From the NCBI GenBank assembly GCA_002331625.1, contig DCZN01000050.1, forward strand, positions 19,583 through 56,082: a stretch of 36,500 nucleotides of DNA, read 5' to 3'. The notes under the pieces were generated by a model. It did no database searches. It worked only from the letters and a program-made list of their open reading frames with translations, and had not been told where the DNA came from. Origin of the DNA: Nitrospira sp. UBA2083 (GTDB taxonomy: Bacteria; Nitrospirota; Nitrospiria; Nitrospirales; Nitrospiraceae). Shown here one piece after another: positions 15,101-23,033 of this stretch (its first letter is position 1; the number at the start of each line of letters is the position of its first letter). The position numbers and the translations under genes were made by a program.

Positions 15101-15327
15101 ACGGTGAGGTGCCATACCATGAGCCGATGCGCCTGCTGACGATCGTGGAAGCCCCACGGAATGGAATTGAGAAATTAATTGCACGGCATGACGTCCTTCA
15201 GCACTATTATCATAATGAGTGGGTGCATCTGATCGTGTTCGACCCAGGGGATGGAGAGTGGTATCGCTGTCGACCGAACGGGGAATGGACTCGAATTGTG
15301 CAAAACGCATCGGCCGTGGCGTCGTGA
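12091..15327 (+). CDS. dabA: DabA, DUF2309 zinc-dependent carbonic anhydrase-like subunit
   Basis: The 1078-residue soluble subunit of the DAB inorganic-carbon accumulator. It resembles a beta-carbonic anhydrase site: Cys491 and Asp493 in YCIDVRSEPFRRHL, His764 in LLCAHGSTSDNNPYES, and Cys779 in LDCGACGG. These match Cys351, Asp353, His524 and Cys539 of the Halothiobacillus protein, with the same His-to-Cys spacing of 15. The protein is longer than that enzyme (273 residues between the first Cys and the His, against 173), so it belongs to a long form. The N-terminal HHNPLHSLEYLPFEETV motif is typical. Start ATG 12091 overlaps the upstream gene. Confidence 0.95.
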   Translation: MAAIDESITLEARRMELRGVVRLAGEVIAQYWPMRTFVHHNPLHSLEYLPFEETVRRGKQFLGGDGYLPSDLYRAYVSSGRIRLEHVEIALQPLARDQQIVLGPRKVTHMEVLRACLTEGLCSPAREPLDDQLDDPDRALIERMAHTLDRVIESPSLNERVKKVVETNQSALCRWLTLSHWCDDTLGTTIVQTINEQMIKWCSAFLDEGHAAWAMPDRSEGLYQAWRRLAVHEWSLLGIADSRRKIAALPDHPEDALLESLDVLGIPPELQQDYLSLQLTALPGWAGFIKWRGEERDYPWQQVHPVGLVKFLAIRLWYARELVQAACRDFLDIPGRFDEIMAYMCDYSEEYYLRRLRTAGHLPALYAEEIDRLAHRKGQSWNHVLARYRADVVPRHQAARRRSDARRLLLLSRSLGIEDQQFVESQPSELKQAIEWIEAFPESEHGPIWLKAFEAGYHEPLIGQLMAAASPPTEHRVAAPPLRPYSQSVYCIDVRSEPFRRHLESVGPHDTFGFAGFFAAFIRYRAWGRGHDTEQFPVIMRAKNEVREIPRSYLDHKVSQHKAWTKWAHAGHTLLHDLKENVITPYVMVESIGWFYSVPIFGKTLLPSLYRRVSTWLRHWLMPPLPTTLTVDKLSPSDTSEMLKVEHQEIIRSALDERLGLRHAQITPLLIEGIRQRALQQSNPQEDFFRTEADAVGLTTEAVDAFVTVLQQEYDLNSRASSRYKERLTRTGFTLEEQTLTVDTALRMMGLTKNFARLVLLCAHGSTSDNNPYESALDCGACGGNEGKPNARALAMMGNSEKVRQRLRKTGIEIPSDTHFLAGQMDTTTDAVQLFDLEDVPPTHRADLARLQDDLKEAARLASRERCRRFPEIQEPLDESRATAHVRQRSADWSQVRPEWGLSNNTTFLIARREWTKGLDLRGRVFLHSYDYREDPTTRFLEVLLTAPQVVAQWINMEHYFSAVDNEVYGSGSKIYHNVVGRFGIMSGPWSDLRLGLARQTVMNGEVPYHEPMRLLTIVEAPRNGIEKLIARHDVLQHYYHNEWVHLIVFDPGDGEWYRCRPNGEWTRIVQNASAVAS

Positions 15328-15369
15328 TCACATAACCGTATAGGCTGGAGGCTGGAAAGGAGTGGAGCA

Positions 15370-15711
15370 ATGGGCGGGTTACGCTTGCATCCGATGAAAG
15401 AAATTCGTGTGATCATTGCAGGTGAGCATCGTGCATTCGTGACTGAACTGCTGGACCGAGTCCAGGCTTCCGGCTATACCATCATCGGCAACATTTCGGG
15501 AAAGGGCCATCATGGGGTGCGTGAGGCACATTTCATGTTCAGCGAACAGGAGAGCCTCGAGATGATCCTCACGGTTGTCCCGGACGAAAAGGTCGAGCCG
15601 ATCCTTGCCGGCCTGAGACCCCTGTTCGAACGACATTCCGGTTTCACGTATGTCGCAGACGTTGCCGTGAGTCGACAGGAATACTTCGGGAAGAAGGCAG
15701 CCAAGTCTTGA
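15370..15711 (+). CDS. PII-like regulatory protein of the dab operon
   Basis: A 113-residue protein with the PII-like ferredoxin fold: KEIRVIIAGEHRAFVTELLD, then SGYTIIGNISGKGHHGVREA, then SLEMILTVVPDEKVEPILAG, and AVSRQEYF at the end. The T-loop differs from GlnB/GlnK and lacks the uridylylation tyrosine context, so it is a PII-like protein rather than a nitrogen regulator. Such proteins accompany bicarbonate transporters and DAB operons and are thought to sense adenine nucleotides or bicarbonate. It begins 42 bp after dabA with an AAGGAG site, consistent with one transcript. The regulatory target is inferred to be DabA/DabB. Confidence 0.85.
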   Translation: MGGLRLHPMKEIRVIIAGEHRAFVTELLDRVQASGYTIIGNISGKGHHGVREAHFMFSEQESLEMILTVVPDEKVEPILAGLRPLFERHSGFTYVADVAVSRQEYFGKKAAKS

Positions 15712-15961
15712 TGGTCTAGCCTATGACGCACGTGGCAGACCACGACCTCACACTGCTTAGGGGTCGCAGTGGGGGTTAGGCATTCCTTCCCTGGCCATAA
15801 TAGTTTGCCTTCCTATCTTACGGTAATTTTCAACAGCGTGCCTCTAGTTGAGATAGAGATCCGCTCCAGTATACAATTCTGCCCCGCTCCACAGAGCGAT
15901 CAGGGACTTGAAATAACTGTCTTGCTGCTGGTGATCAAATATAACAACCGGGGGTACGGTC

Positions 15962-16909
15962 ATGAAGGGATTGTCTTGGTTCGTGGTGCTTGCATTGTCC
16001 ATGGTTAGCTGCGCAGAGAAACCAAAAGTAGACAAAGTCGACGCACTTCATAAATTCAATCACGTGGTCCCTAAACATTCCGAAGTCTGTGTAGCGGCCA
16101 CTGAGGAGGACATTGCGGCCTTATTCGACCGCTGGAACGCCGCGCTCCAAACTGGGGATGTTCACAAGGTTTCTGCTAACTATGCGCCAAAGTCCGTGCT
16201 GCTGCCAACCGTGTCAAGCAAACCGCGATTGACGGCTTACGATAAAGAGGACTATTTTCACCATTTTTTAGAGAACCAACCGGTCGGGCACATCGACTCG
16301 CAAGATGCTCGTGAGATCGAGATTGACTGTAACACCGCGATCGACACCGGGCTCTACACCTTTACCTTTAAGAAGACCGGGGCCAGCGTGAAGGCCCGCT
16401 ATACCTTCACCTACAAGTGGGACGGGAAAGAGTGGCTGATTACAAGCCATCATTCCTCCGCGCTGCCCACGGTTGACGCTCCTCCGGCACACGTTCACCA
16501 GGCCGTGGCACAACATGCGGAAGACTGCGTAGAGGCCAGTGAGGAGCAAATTGCTGCCTTGTTTGACGGTTGGAATCTTGATCTCCAAACCGGCGACGTT
16601 CATAAGGTGACCAGCCATTACGCACCAACCTCGCTCTTGCTACCAACGGTGTCGAGCCGACCACGATTTACTGCTGTCGACAAAGAGGACTACTTCCACC
16701 ATTTTCTCGAAAATGGGCCAGTCGGACGGATTGACTCTCGGGAAATTGAAATTGACTGCAACACAGCGATTGATACAGGGCTCTACACCTTCACGTTCAA
16801 GAAGACCGGTGCCAGCGTGAAGGCCCGCTACACATTCACCTACAAGTGGGACGGGAAGCAATGGTTGATCACCAGTCACCACTCTTCCGCAGTCCCGCCG
16901 AAAGAATAG
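15962..16909 (+). CDS. lipoprotein with two tandem SnoaL/DUF4440-like (SgcJ/EcaC, CaMKII-association) domains
   Basis: A 315-residue protein with a lipoprotein signal ending LSMVSC (Cys17). It then carries two copies of a 135-residue domain, about 40-168 and 180-315. Both copies have IAALFD-W-LQTGDVHKV, DKEDYFHHFLEN, EIEIDCNTAIDTGLYTFTFK and YKWDGKxWLITSHHSS. They are very alike; the second copy lacks three residues after HIDS/RIDS. This is the nuclear-transport-factor-2-like fold of calcium/calmodulin kinase association domains, usually found singly and oligomeric in bacteria. The function is unknown. It is probably a periplasm-facing lipoprotein. It is separated from the dab operon by 250 bp and need not belong to it. 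Confidence 0.8.
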   Translation: MKGLSWFVVLALSMVSCAEKPKVDKVDALHKFNHVVPKHSEVCVAATEEDIAALFDRWNAALQTGDVHKVSANYAPKSVLLPTVSSKPRLTAYDKEDYFHHFLENQPVGHIDSQDAREIEIDCNTAIDTGLYTFTFKKTGASVKARYTFTYKWDGKEWLITSHHSSALPTVDAPPAHVHQAVAQHAEDCVEASEEQIAALFDGWNLDLQTGDVHKVTSHYAPTSLLLPTVSSRPRFTAVDKEDYFHHFLENGPVGRIDSREIEIDCNTAIDTGLYTFTFKKTGASVKARYTFTYKWDGKQWLITSHHSSAVPPKE

Positions 16910-16922
16910 CCGCCTTGTTGTA

Positions 16923-16957
16923 TTCTTCCCAACGGTGTACGGCACCGTTGGGAAGAA
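16923..16957. terminator. strong hairpin between convergent genes
   Basis: A perfect 15-bp stem, TTCTTCCCAACGGTG (16923-16937) with CACCGTTGGGAAGAA (16943-16957), and a five-base loop, placed 14 bp after the lipoprotein stop. There is no clear T-run on either side, so termination strength is uncertain, but its position between convergent genes fits. Confidence 0.6.
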
Positions 16958-17135
16958 CTTCCACAATTTGCGATTGTCTTAGTCGAAAAACAGATGGGAC
17001 GGGTTTCGAAGTTGCCTGCTTCCAGGCACGAGAGCGACCTTCCGCCAGTTTTATCCACCGCCTGCAATGGGGCGAAACTGCTGCCGTCGAGAATCCTCTC
17101 GCCAAGTCTCAGCACTCCACCCGGTGCGTTGGCAC

Positions 17136-18494
17136 TCAGGATGCGGTGCTGACCTTCTTCAGATTCGCCAGATAGTTCCCAACGACTACTTTTGCCGGCT
17201 GCTTGTCCACTTGTGTGTATACCAGGTAATGGATCACGGCATGGATTGCCATGGCTGCCAGCAACCCTTCGAATATCCCGACTTTGTACACGAGCGCTCC
17301 GGTCAGAATTGCCAAGGCCATGGCATAGGGCCCATGGTGAGTCACGTGCATGAGGCCGGCGATCATTTTCCACCCCGTGAACATCATGACGATGGCCACG
17401 GCAAACTTCGGCAGAAGTTCTAGGTATTCAGGAGTGATCACAAAGAAGGTGACCACACAACCCACAATCAATACAGAAAATTTGGTGTACGCACCAGCTA
17501 GCCGGTTGGTGGTGCTCTTGGCCAAGCCGTCCAAATTCGTCATGCCGCCGAAGAAGCTCGACCCGATATTGGCGATCCAAATCGCCAGCAGACTATTATT
17601 GCTGTTGCATTCCCGCTTGAGGGGATCAATTTTCTGGATGGCGGCGTTGCTCATGACCTGCTCAATCACGTCGATGATGGCCAGCATCGCTGCGAATCCA
17701 ACGACATAGAACCATGTCAGGCCACTGTCGAAATGAGGGATGGGAAGGGCGATGGACAGCGGCACATCCTCCACGTGCAGCATCGGCACGTGAATAAATT
17801 GGGCGAGGATCACTCCCGCTGCGATAATAACGAAATAGGGGACCGCCGGCTGGATGTAGCGGAATTTTGTGAAGAGATAGACAAAGCTTACGAGGCCAGC
17901 CAAGGAGATAAGTATCATCTGAATGCGTGCCCCGTTCAAGAACGTATCTGCTGCGACCAATTCCGCGGGGAGTTCGTAGGTAAAGTCTAGAAATTTCAGT
18001 GCGATCTTGAGACCGATCCCAGCCAGCAATCCTTCAACGAGATAGGCGGGAACAGCCAGCAAGATGTATCGTTGCCAGTTGAATTTCCAGATGACCGCTT
18101 GCATGACCGCCGTGAGGAAAATCACAAAAGCCATGTTCTCCATCCCGAAACTTGCGACTCCCATGGCCAGAACAGGGGCCAGCCCTGCAGCGATTCCAGG
18201 GCAGCCGATGAAGTTCCCTGGCCTGATCCAGGCGTTGATCCAACCGATCAGACAGGCAAACGCGACCGTGGCAAGTCCAACCTTGATGGGATAGTCGGAC
18301 ATCATGGCAATCCCAACCGAGAGTGGGATCGCCATGACACCGGTAATCAGTCCGGCTGCGATATCGCGACCGATGTACTGAGCCTGGAACGCCGCTGACT
18401 GCGGCAGTGTGAGTCCGGAAAGAGACTCTTGATACGTCTGTTGATCGTTTATGGAAATAGTGTCCGATGAGCTTACGACTGACATGCCATCCAT
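17136..18494 (-). CDS. SulP-family anion transporter without STAS domain
   Basis: A 452-residue inner-membrane protein of the SulP (SLC26) family with 12-14 hydrophobic helices. Family landmarks are DIAAGLITGVMAIPLSVGIA near the N-terminus, NFIGCPGIAAGLAP and SSFFGGMTNLDGLAKSTTN. It ends shortly after the last helix with no STAS domain, whereas most SulP proteins carry one of about 110 residues. Substrates in the family include sulfate and bicarbonate (BicA). The closeness to the dab genes makes bicarbonate possible, but this is inference. I chose ATG 18494, with GGAGGG seven bases upstream. It converges on the lipoprotein gene. Confidence 0.88.
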   Translation of the reverse strand: MDGMSVVSSSDTISINDQQTYQESLSGLTLPQSAAFQAQYIGRDIAAGLITGVMAIPLSVGIAMMSDYPIKVGLATVAFACLIGWINAWIRPGNFIGCPGIAAGLAPVLAMGVASFGMENMAFVIFLTAVMQAVIWKFNWQRYILLAVPAYLVEGLLAGIGLKIALKFLDFTYELPAELVAADTFLNGARIQMILISLAGLVSFVYLFTKFRYIQPAVPYFVIIAAGVILAQFIHVPMLHVEDVPLSIALPIPHFDSGLTWFYVVGFAAMLAIIDVIEQVMSNAAIQKIDPLKRECNSNNSLLAIWIANIGSSFFGGMTNLDGLAKSTTNRLAGAYTKFSVLIVGCVVTFFVITPEYLELLPKFAVAIVMMFTGWKMIAGLMHVTHHGPYAMALAILTGALVYKVGIFEGLLAAMAIHAVIHYLVYTQVDKQPAKVVVGNYLANLKKVSTAS

Positions 18495-18831
18495 GGCCTT
18501 ACCCTCCAAATAAACCTACTAGGCTGAGGATTACAGCAACAATGAGGCCGCCGGTACGTATGTCGTGTAACTATATGAAATGGTGTTGAATTATTATTGA
18601 TGTGGATAGGTAACCTTCTCTACTGTGATGCATCGCACGATGGGGTGCGTGCTCCTATGCACGGATTGTGCGGTGGCGCACGGCAGTTGATATGGGTGTG
18701 GGCAAGAAAACTCAGCGAGGTCCACGGTGGGTATTGCGGAGATCAACTTCTACACCCTACATTTGTGGCATTGTGGAAGCCCCGTCATCTTGGGCATAAG
18801 TGACAGTCGCTGGTCATCGCCAGCCTCTACC
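18495..18831. other. divergent spacer
   Basis: About 340 bp between sulP (minus) and a small plus-strand gene. It should hold both promoters, but no match is good enough to name. A short open frame at 18597-18803 looks accidental. Confidence 0.4.
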
Positions 18832-19056
18832 ATGTCACAAATCTTGAACTTAAGCCGCCATGCCAGCGACGATGAAGCCCAATACCTGACATCCTTATTG
18901 ATTTATCACCTGGTTGATCGGTGTGGAGGGCAACTGCAATTTACCCCGGAGGAAATTCGTCAGATCCGGGAAAATCTTTCCAGCAAGATGGTCCAGATCC
19001 AGCTGGGGGATAATTTACGACTGCGCATCATCAATCGCCTACCTGAACTCCAGTAA
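18832..19056 (+). CDS. small hypothetical protein
   Basis: A 74-residue, probably all-helical protein (SDDEAQYLTSLLIYHLVDRC, FTPEEIRQIRENLSSKMVQI). I do not recognise the family. The composition is that of a soluble cytoplasmic protein and the frame is free of rare features. The ATG at 18832 has no clear ribosome site, and a longer frame to 18727 exists, so the start is uncertain. It is convergent with the DUF2490 gene, with a hairpin between them. Confidence 0.5.
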   Translation: MSQILNLSRHASDDEAQYLTSLLIYHLVDRCGGQLQFTPEEIRQIRENLSSKMVQIQLGDNLRLRIINRLPELQ

Positions 19057-19085
19057 GCCATTCTCTCCTCTTCACTCTAAGACAT

Positions 19086-19114
19086 CCCTCGGCGACCTTG
19101 TGGTCAGCCGAGGG
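19086..19114. terminator. hairpin between convergent genes
   Basis: CCCTCGGC (19086-19093) pairs with GCCGAGGG (19107-19114) over a 13-base loop. There is no strong T-run. It lies between the stops at 19056 (+) and 19173 (-) and may end both transcripts. Confidence 0.45.
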
Positions 19115-19172
19115 GTCTGGATATGTGCGACTTCATGCTGTGGTGTCGCTCGAAAGCGATTCGAGGGCTTCT

Positions 19173-19934
19173 TTATATGTTGATAAAGAACTGGAAGAGA
19201 ATCGTATGGTTCATTTGATTTGCGAGGTTCGGGATGGAACGGCTATTGAGCAGCTGATTCTGGTAGCCGACATCCATATTGAAATACTTCGAAAACGTCC
19301 GGTTGATCCCGACAAAGAATCGGTTTTGATCAAAACCGGCCTGTGGTCCTCGCGCACCGACGGTGTTCAGATGAACGAAGACTTCGTCTGACGCAACGAG
19401 TGCCCATTCTGGAGCCTTCGGCAAGGAATACATTCCCCTTAGTCCGGTACGGAATCGGACAGCGGTGCCGTCCACATGCTCGATCCAGCGCTCTTCCAGA
19501 CGAGTGCGGCTCGTGATCTTAAAAGAATCGAACTTCCTAGAGTACAAGATCTGCTGATAAATACGGCTTTCTTCAAAAAATGCCGGGCGGGGCGGGGTAT
19601 GCGGTTGATTAAAATTCCCAACCCACGCATAGCCTTGCCAGATAGAGAGGTTCTCCGTCAGTTGATAGCCGATCGCTGGGCGAAGTATCAGCTGGTCGAT
19701 ATGGCCTGCTTCGTCAAGATCGGCAAAACGAGGCTGGACCTCCAAGTGCGCAAGAAAGGACGACGGCAGCTTCGCCGTCATAAACACAGGTGACCATAAG
19801 CGAAAGTCTTGGCTGAATGTCGAAGGAGACTGGGCGAAGGTCTCCCCTCCGGCCAGCAGACTCCATGCGAAGGCTGCAATGGCGATCCCTTGCTTCCATC
19901 TCCTCTGTCGCATCTGTGCTGCTGCAGACTGCAT
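19173..19934 (-). CDS. DUF2490 outer-membrane beta-barrel-like protein
   Basis: A 253-residue exported protein. A signal peptide (about residues 14-35, ending ETFAQS) is followed by alternating amphipathic strands typical of DUF2490: WSPVFMTAKL, LRPAIGYQLTENLSIWQGYAW, SRTRLEERWI, RTGLRGMYSL and RFFVGINRTF. The C-terminus ends in a hydrophobic, aromatic strand (HTILFQFFINI) as in outer-membrane barrels. The function is unknown in the family. A GGAGG-containing ribosome site precedes ATG 19934. It appears to be a single-gene unit. Confidence 0.85.
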   Translation of the reverse strand: MQSAAAQMRQRRWKQGIAIAAFAWSLLAGGETFAQSPSTFSQDFRLWSPVFMTAKLPSSFLAHLEVQPRFADLDEAGHIDQLILRPAIGYQLTENLSIWQGYAWVGNFNQPHTPPRPAFFEESRIYQQILYSRKFDSFKITSRTRLEERWIEHVDGTAVRFRTGLRGMYSLPKAPEWALVASDEVFVHLNTVGARGPQAGFDQNRFFVGINRTFSKYFNMDVGYQNQLLNSRSIPNLANQMNHTILFQFFINI

Positions 19935-20190
19935 GATCCCTCCTCAGGCTGGTCTATGGTGGCCACACACGAGAAAAGTCCGTCGATCGTTCTCGAGACA
20001 AGCGAACGTCTTGTCCGGTAGTCTTCGCCCTTTAATACGCTCTTATAGGGTTGCGGTTATAGAGCTGTGCGTCGCCTTGGGAGAACCTTGTACCTCGTCT
20101 CACACGAGGAACGCCAGCCTAAAATTTCCGTATGAGACTCCGCTGGGGCTATAGATTGCGCCCGAAGCGCGACTGTGCTAGCTAGTCGGC

Positions 20191-20601
20191 ATGCTGTACA
20201 TTTCATCGTCTGTCGCGATTCCGGATCATGAGATCGAGATCCATGCCATACGGTCACAAGGTGCTGGCGGGCAGAACGTCAATAAAGTGTCTACGGCGAT
20301 TCATCTGCGTTTTGACGTACAGGCGTCGTCCCTTCCTCCATTTTATAAGGAAGCGTTGCTGCAATTGCGCGATCATCGTATCTCCACCGACGGCATCATC
20401 ACGATCAAGGCACAGCAACATCGCACGCAGGAGCGTAACCGAGAGGATGCCTTGGATCGATTGCGCCTCTTGATTCAAAGCGTGGCGATCCCACGGAAAA
20501 AGCGAAAGGCAACCAAGCCGTCGAAGGGATCTCATGATCGTCGAATTGACTCGAAGAAACGACAAGGTCGCCTGAAGACGCTACGGCGGACACTGGAGTG
20601 A
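20191..20601 (+). CDS. arfB: alternative ribosome-rescue factor ArfB (YaeJ-type peptidyl-tRNA hydrolase)
   Basis: A 136-residue release-factor-like protein. The GGQ motif is at residues 26-28 within RSQGAGGQNVNKVSTAI, which hydrolyses peptidyl-tRNA. The C-terminal tail is long and strongly basic (RKKRKATKPSK, SKKRQGRLKTLRRTLE) and inserts into the empty mRNA channel of stalled ribosomes. It lacks the codon-recognition domains of RF1/RF2, so it is a rescue factor and not a truncated RF. The length is usual. It has no apparent operon partner and converges on the TPR gene. Confidence 0.93.
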   Translation: MLYISSSVAIPDHEIEIHAIRSQGAGGQNVNKVSTAIHLRFDVQASSLPPFYKEALLQLRDHRISTDGIITIKAQQHRTQERNREDALDRLRLLIQSVAIPRKKRKATKPSKGSHDRRIDSKKRQGRLKTLRRTLE

Positions 20602-20663
20602 CCAGCTTGCACGGCCGGTACTGACAATCTGTTCGACGTTTGAGTAACTGAAGTAGCGATCAA

Positions 20664-21323
20664 CTAGGAGCGATGGTCTTTGCTTTTTGCGGCGATGGTC
20701 TTCGCCTGCTGCAGCAATGCTTGCGCCTCCGGGATGAAATCCAGTCGCTGGTGCTGCTCCGCGATGGCCAATGCCTCCCCTGCCAGGACCACGGCATCAT
20801 CATGTCGGCCGTGCTGACACCACACCCTCGCAAGAGCAAGTCTTGCATTGACGGACCTGGGGGCCTGCTTGACCACCTGTTGCAACAGGTGCTCACCTTT
20901 TTCCGCATCTCCGCCGAGAATACTCGGCAGTTTGACAAGAAGTGTCCCCTTCGCAGAAAGAGCGTCAATGTGAGCCGGATTGATTTCGAGCGCCCGGTCG
21001 AGTTCCTTCATCATTCGGCGGAGCCCGAAGATCGAGGTGAGCGATTCGCCGTCAATTCGGAGCAACTCCCCTAGATTGCAGAACAGTGCAAAGTGAGCAT
21101 CGGCATTTCCCTCATCCGCAGCCACTGCCTGTTCACCCAATGTCTGCCCCTGCTGAAAATGGGCGAGTCGCGCTGCGCGATCTGCAGCTAATCTCCCTTG
21201 ATTGCATTCTTCTAGGGCTTGTTTGGAAAGTGGGACTCCGGAATTCTGAGCCAGAGATGTCATTGAGTGGGACGTGAGACTACCTGTAAGGACAACGATG
21301 AAAAGAAGAGCCTTCATCTGCAT
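20664..21323 (-). CDS. exported TPR protein (TRAP-transporter T-component-like)
   Basis: A 219-residue protein with an N-terminal signal sequence (about 1-25, ending SLAQN) and several tetratricopeptide-like helical pairs. RALEINPAHIDALSAKGTLL and the sequence LPSILGGDAEKGEHLLQQVV resemble the LPGILGGDxxKA segment I associate with TRAP-T and related periplasmic TPR proteins. Repeats continue through RSVNARLALARVWCQHGRHD. No TRAP transporter genes are near, so it is more likely a general scaffold. A second in-frame ATG two codons later is possible. Confidence 0.75.
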   Translation of the reverse strand: MQMKALLFIVVLTGSLTSHSMTSLAQNSGVPLSKQALEECNQGRLAADRAARLAHFQQGQTLGEQAVAADEGNADAHFALFCNLGELLRIDGESLTSIFGLRRMMKELDRALEINPAHIDALSAKGTLLVKLPSILGGDAEKGEHLLQQVVKQAPRSVNARLALARVWCQHGRHDDAVVLAGEALAIAEQHQRLDFIPEAQALLQQAKTIAAKSKDHRS

Positions 21324-21573
21324 GATTCATCAATCCTGTAGCATATGAGAACGGGAGTCTAGGCAGCAAACATAATGCCTACGTGATCACGTTTTCAAGT
21401 ACTTATAACTCGTTGATAAACCACTCTCGCCCAGACCAACACTGCTTTTCTTCCGAAAACAGATGATGGTTGAGGGACAACATATGTCCATGTCTTGCTC
21501 AGAGACAAACGGATATCCTTATTTTATCACCCCATCGCTGACGCATACGGTTCGGTGTTTTGATGGCAAGAAT

Positions 21574-22365
21574 TTAAGCACTTGCCGGTTCGCTGGAAGC
21601 CACCATCCCTAAAATATTGAACCCTCCATCCACGTAGATCACTTCTCCGCTGATTCCCCGTCCTAATGAGCTGACCAAAAACAATGCCGTATCGCCGACT
21701 TCACCCTGTTCGGTGGCGCGTCGGAGCGGAGACACCTCCTTATGATGGTCCACCATTTTGGTAATGCCTGAGACACCACGAGCGGCCAGCGTCTTGATCG
21801 GCCCGGCCGAAATCGCATTCACACGGATATTGAGTGGACCGAGGTCGTAGGCCAAGTAGCGGACGGCTGACTCGAGAGCAGCTTTGGCTACACCCATCAC
21901 ATTGTAATGCGGGACCACACGTTCGCTGCCGAGATAGGTGAGTGTCACAATGGAACCACCCGCCGTCATCAAGGGCAGTGCCGCTCGTGCGACAGCAATG
22001 AGCGAATAGGCGCTGATGTCGAGCGCCATGGCAAACCCTTGGCGGCTGGTATTGATGAATTGTCCGGTCAGTTCCTCACGAGGGGCAAAAGCGAGTGAGT
22101 GAACAAGAAAGTCGATTTGGCCGAAGTCTTTCTGGACCTGCTGCATGAGCGATGCAATTTCCCCATCATTGCTCACATCACAGGGAAATGCTTTGGCCCC
22201 AGGTAAGGTGACGGTCAGCTCTTCCACGTTTTGTTTCAGCCGTTCATTCTGATAATTAAAAAAGAGCTGCGCTCCCTGGCCGGCCGTCGATTGCGCGATG
22301 GCCCACGCAATGCTGTGCTTATTGGCTACTCCGATGACGAGTCCCTTTTTCCCCTTGAGTAACAT
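21574..22365 (-). CDS. fabI: enoyl-[acyl-carrier-protein] reductase (NADH), FabI
   Basis: This 263-residue enzyme catalyses the last reduction step of fatty-acid elongation. It is a short-chain dehydrogenase with the FabI form of the NAD site (GLVIGVANKHSIAWAIA). The catalytic residues Tyr144, Tyr154 and Lys161 (TYLGSERVVPHYNVMGVAKA) match E. coli Tyr146, Tyr156 and Lys163. NAISAGPIKTLAARGV and the C-terminal GEVIYVDGG are also conserved. The length is typical. It stands alone on the minus strand with about 400 bp of non-coding sequence upstream. Confidence 0.96.
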   Translation of the reverse strand: MLLKGKKGLVIGVANKHSIAWAIAQSTAGQGAQLFFNYQNERLKQNVEELTVTLPGAKAFPCDVSNDGEIASLMQQVQKDFGQIDFLVHSLAFAPREELTGQFINTSRQGFAMALDISAYSLIAVARAALPLMTAGGSIVTLTYLGSERVVPHYNVMGVAKAALESAVRYLAYDLGPLNIRVNAISAGPIKTLAARGVSGITKMVDHHKEVSPLRRATEQGEVGDTALFLVSSLGRGISGEVIYVDGGFNILGMVASSEPASA

Positions 22366-22714
22366 GGCGTTAGTTTCCTCCGTTCAAGAACATATGATGA
22401 TCATTCGAGTATGAAGCCCCCTTGGTCGGGTGCTGTTCATTCAATTGTTTTCGTGTTGCGTGATCTGGCTGGGCACGGAAGATAGCATGATTCTGGCTCA
22501 CTGTGAATCGATGTGTTGATGAGTAGACGCTTGTGATCACGGACTTTGCTGCGGCAGTTTAGTCGGGTTTTATGCCATTCCGCCACAGGATAAAATTAAC
22601 AACAGTATGGGTACACGGACGTTAACTAGTTGTAAGACAACGATTCGTATGTGTCCCATACATTAATGCGAGCCGGTGAATTTCGGCACCGAGCTTGCTT
22701 CGTCATACCCCTGA
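22366..22714. other. long divergent spacer
   Basis: About 350 bp between fabI (minus) and the Lys/Glu-rich peptide gene (plus). No gene is supported. It contains small dyads (GTATG-tgtcc-CATAC near 22650, GCCG/CGGC near 22675) and probably the promoters of both genes, none clear enough to name. Confidence 0.4.
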
Positions 22715-22732
22715 GTACCGAATGGTCGGTAC
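22715..22732 (+). promoter_or_regulatory. palindrome in the leader of the Lys/Glu-rich peptide gene
   Basis: GTACCGA-ATGG-TCGGTAC is a perfect palindrome with seven-base arms, 16 bp upstream of the ribosome site AAGGAGG (22749-22755). It could be a repressor operator or an RNA hairpin in the 5' leader. Confidence 0.5.
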
Positions 22733-22762
22733 ACATTCTCAATCTCTCAAGGAGGAAATCAT

Positions 22763-23005
22763 ATGAAGCGCATGTTGATGGCAATCATGGCAGTCGCGGT
22801 CGCAGTGACCTTCAGTGCACCTTCTTTCGCCAGCGACAAGAAGGAGGAAAAGAAGGGTGGTAAGTTCGCTGAGATGATTTACGCGGATGAGAAGAAGAAG
22901 GACGGCCCCAAAGCTGAGGATATCTTCGGCGACAAGAAAGAAGAGAAGAAGGGCGGCCATGCCGACACCTTCAGCGACAAGAAGGAAGAGAAGAAGGGTA
23001 AGTAA
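22763..23005 (+). CDS. exported Lys/Glu-rich repeat peptide
   Basis: An 80-residue precursor. Residues 1-24 form a signal peptide (MLMAIMAVAVAVTFSAPSFA) with an AxA-type cleavage site. The mature part is about 56 residues, almost all charged, with three DKKEEKKG units (about residues 25, 57 and 71) and the related YADEKKKDGPKAEDIFGDKK between them. It has no cysteines and few hydrophobics, so it should be unfolded in the periplasm. I know no family for it. The ribosome site AAGGAGG is very strong and a good terminator follows, so this looks like an abundant, single-gene product. It may bind anions, metals or other proteins; no function can be assigned. Confidence 0.75.
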   Translation: MKRMLMAIMAVAVAVTFSAPSFASDKKEEKKGGKFAEMIYADEKKKDGPKAEDIFGDKKEEKKGGHADTFSDKKEEKKGK

Positions 23006-23033
23006 GTTCTTACATTCGGGGAGTCTAACAGAG

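Noticed and set aside
15751..15771. CACTGC/GCAGTG hairpin after the PII-like gene as a terminator
   Set aside because: The stem is only six bases and lacks a T-run; too weak to call.
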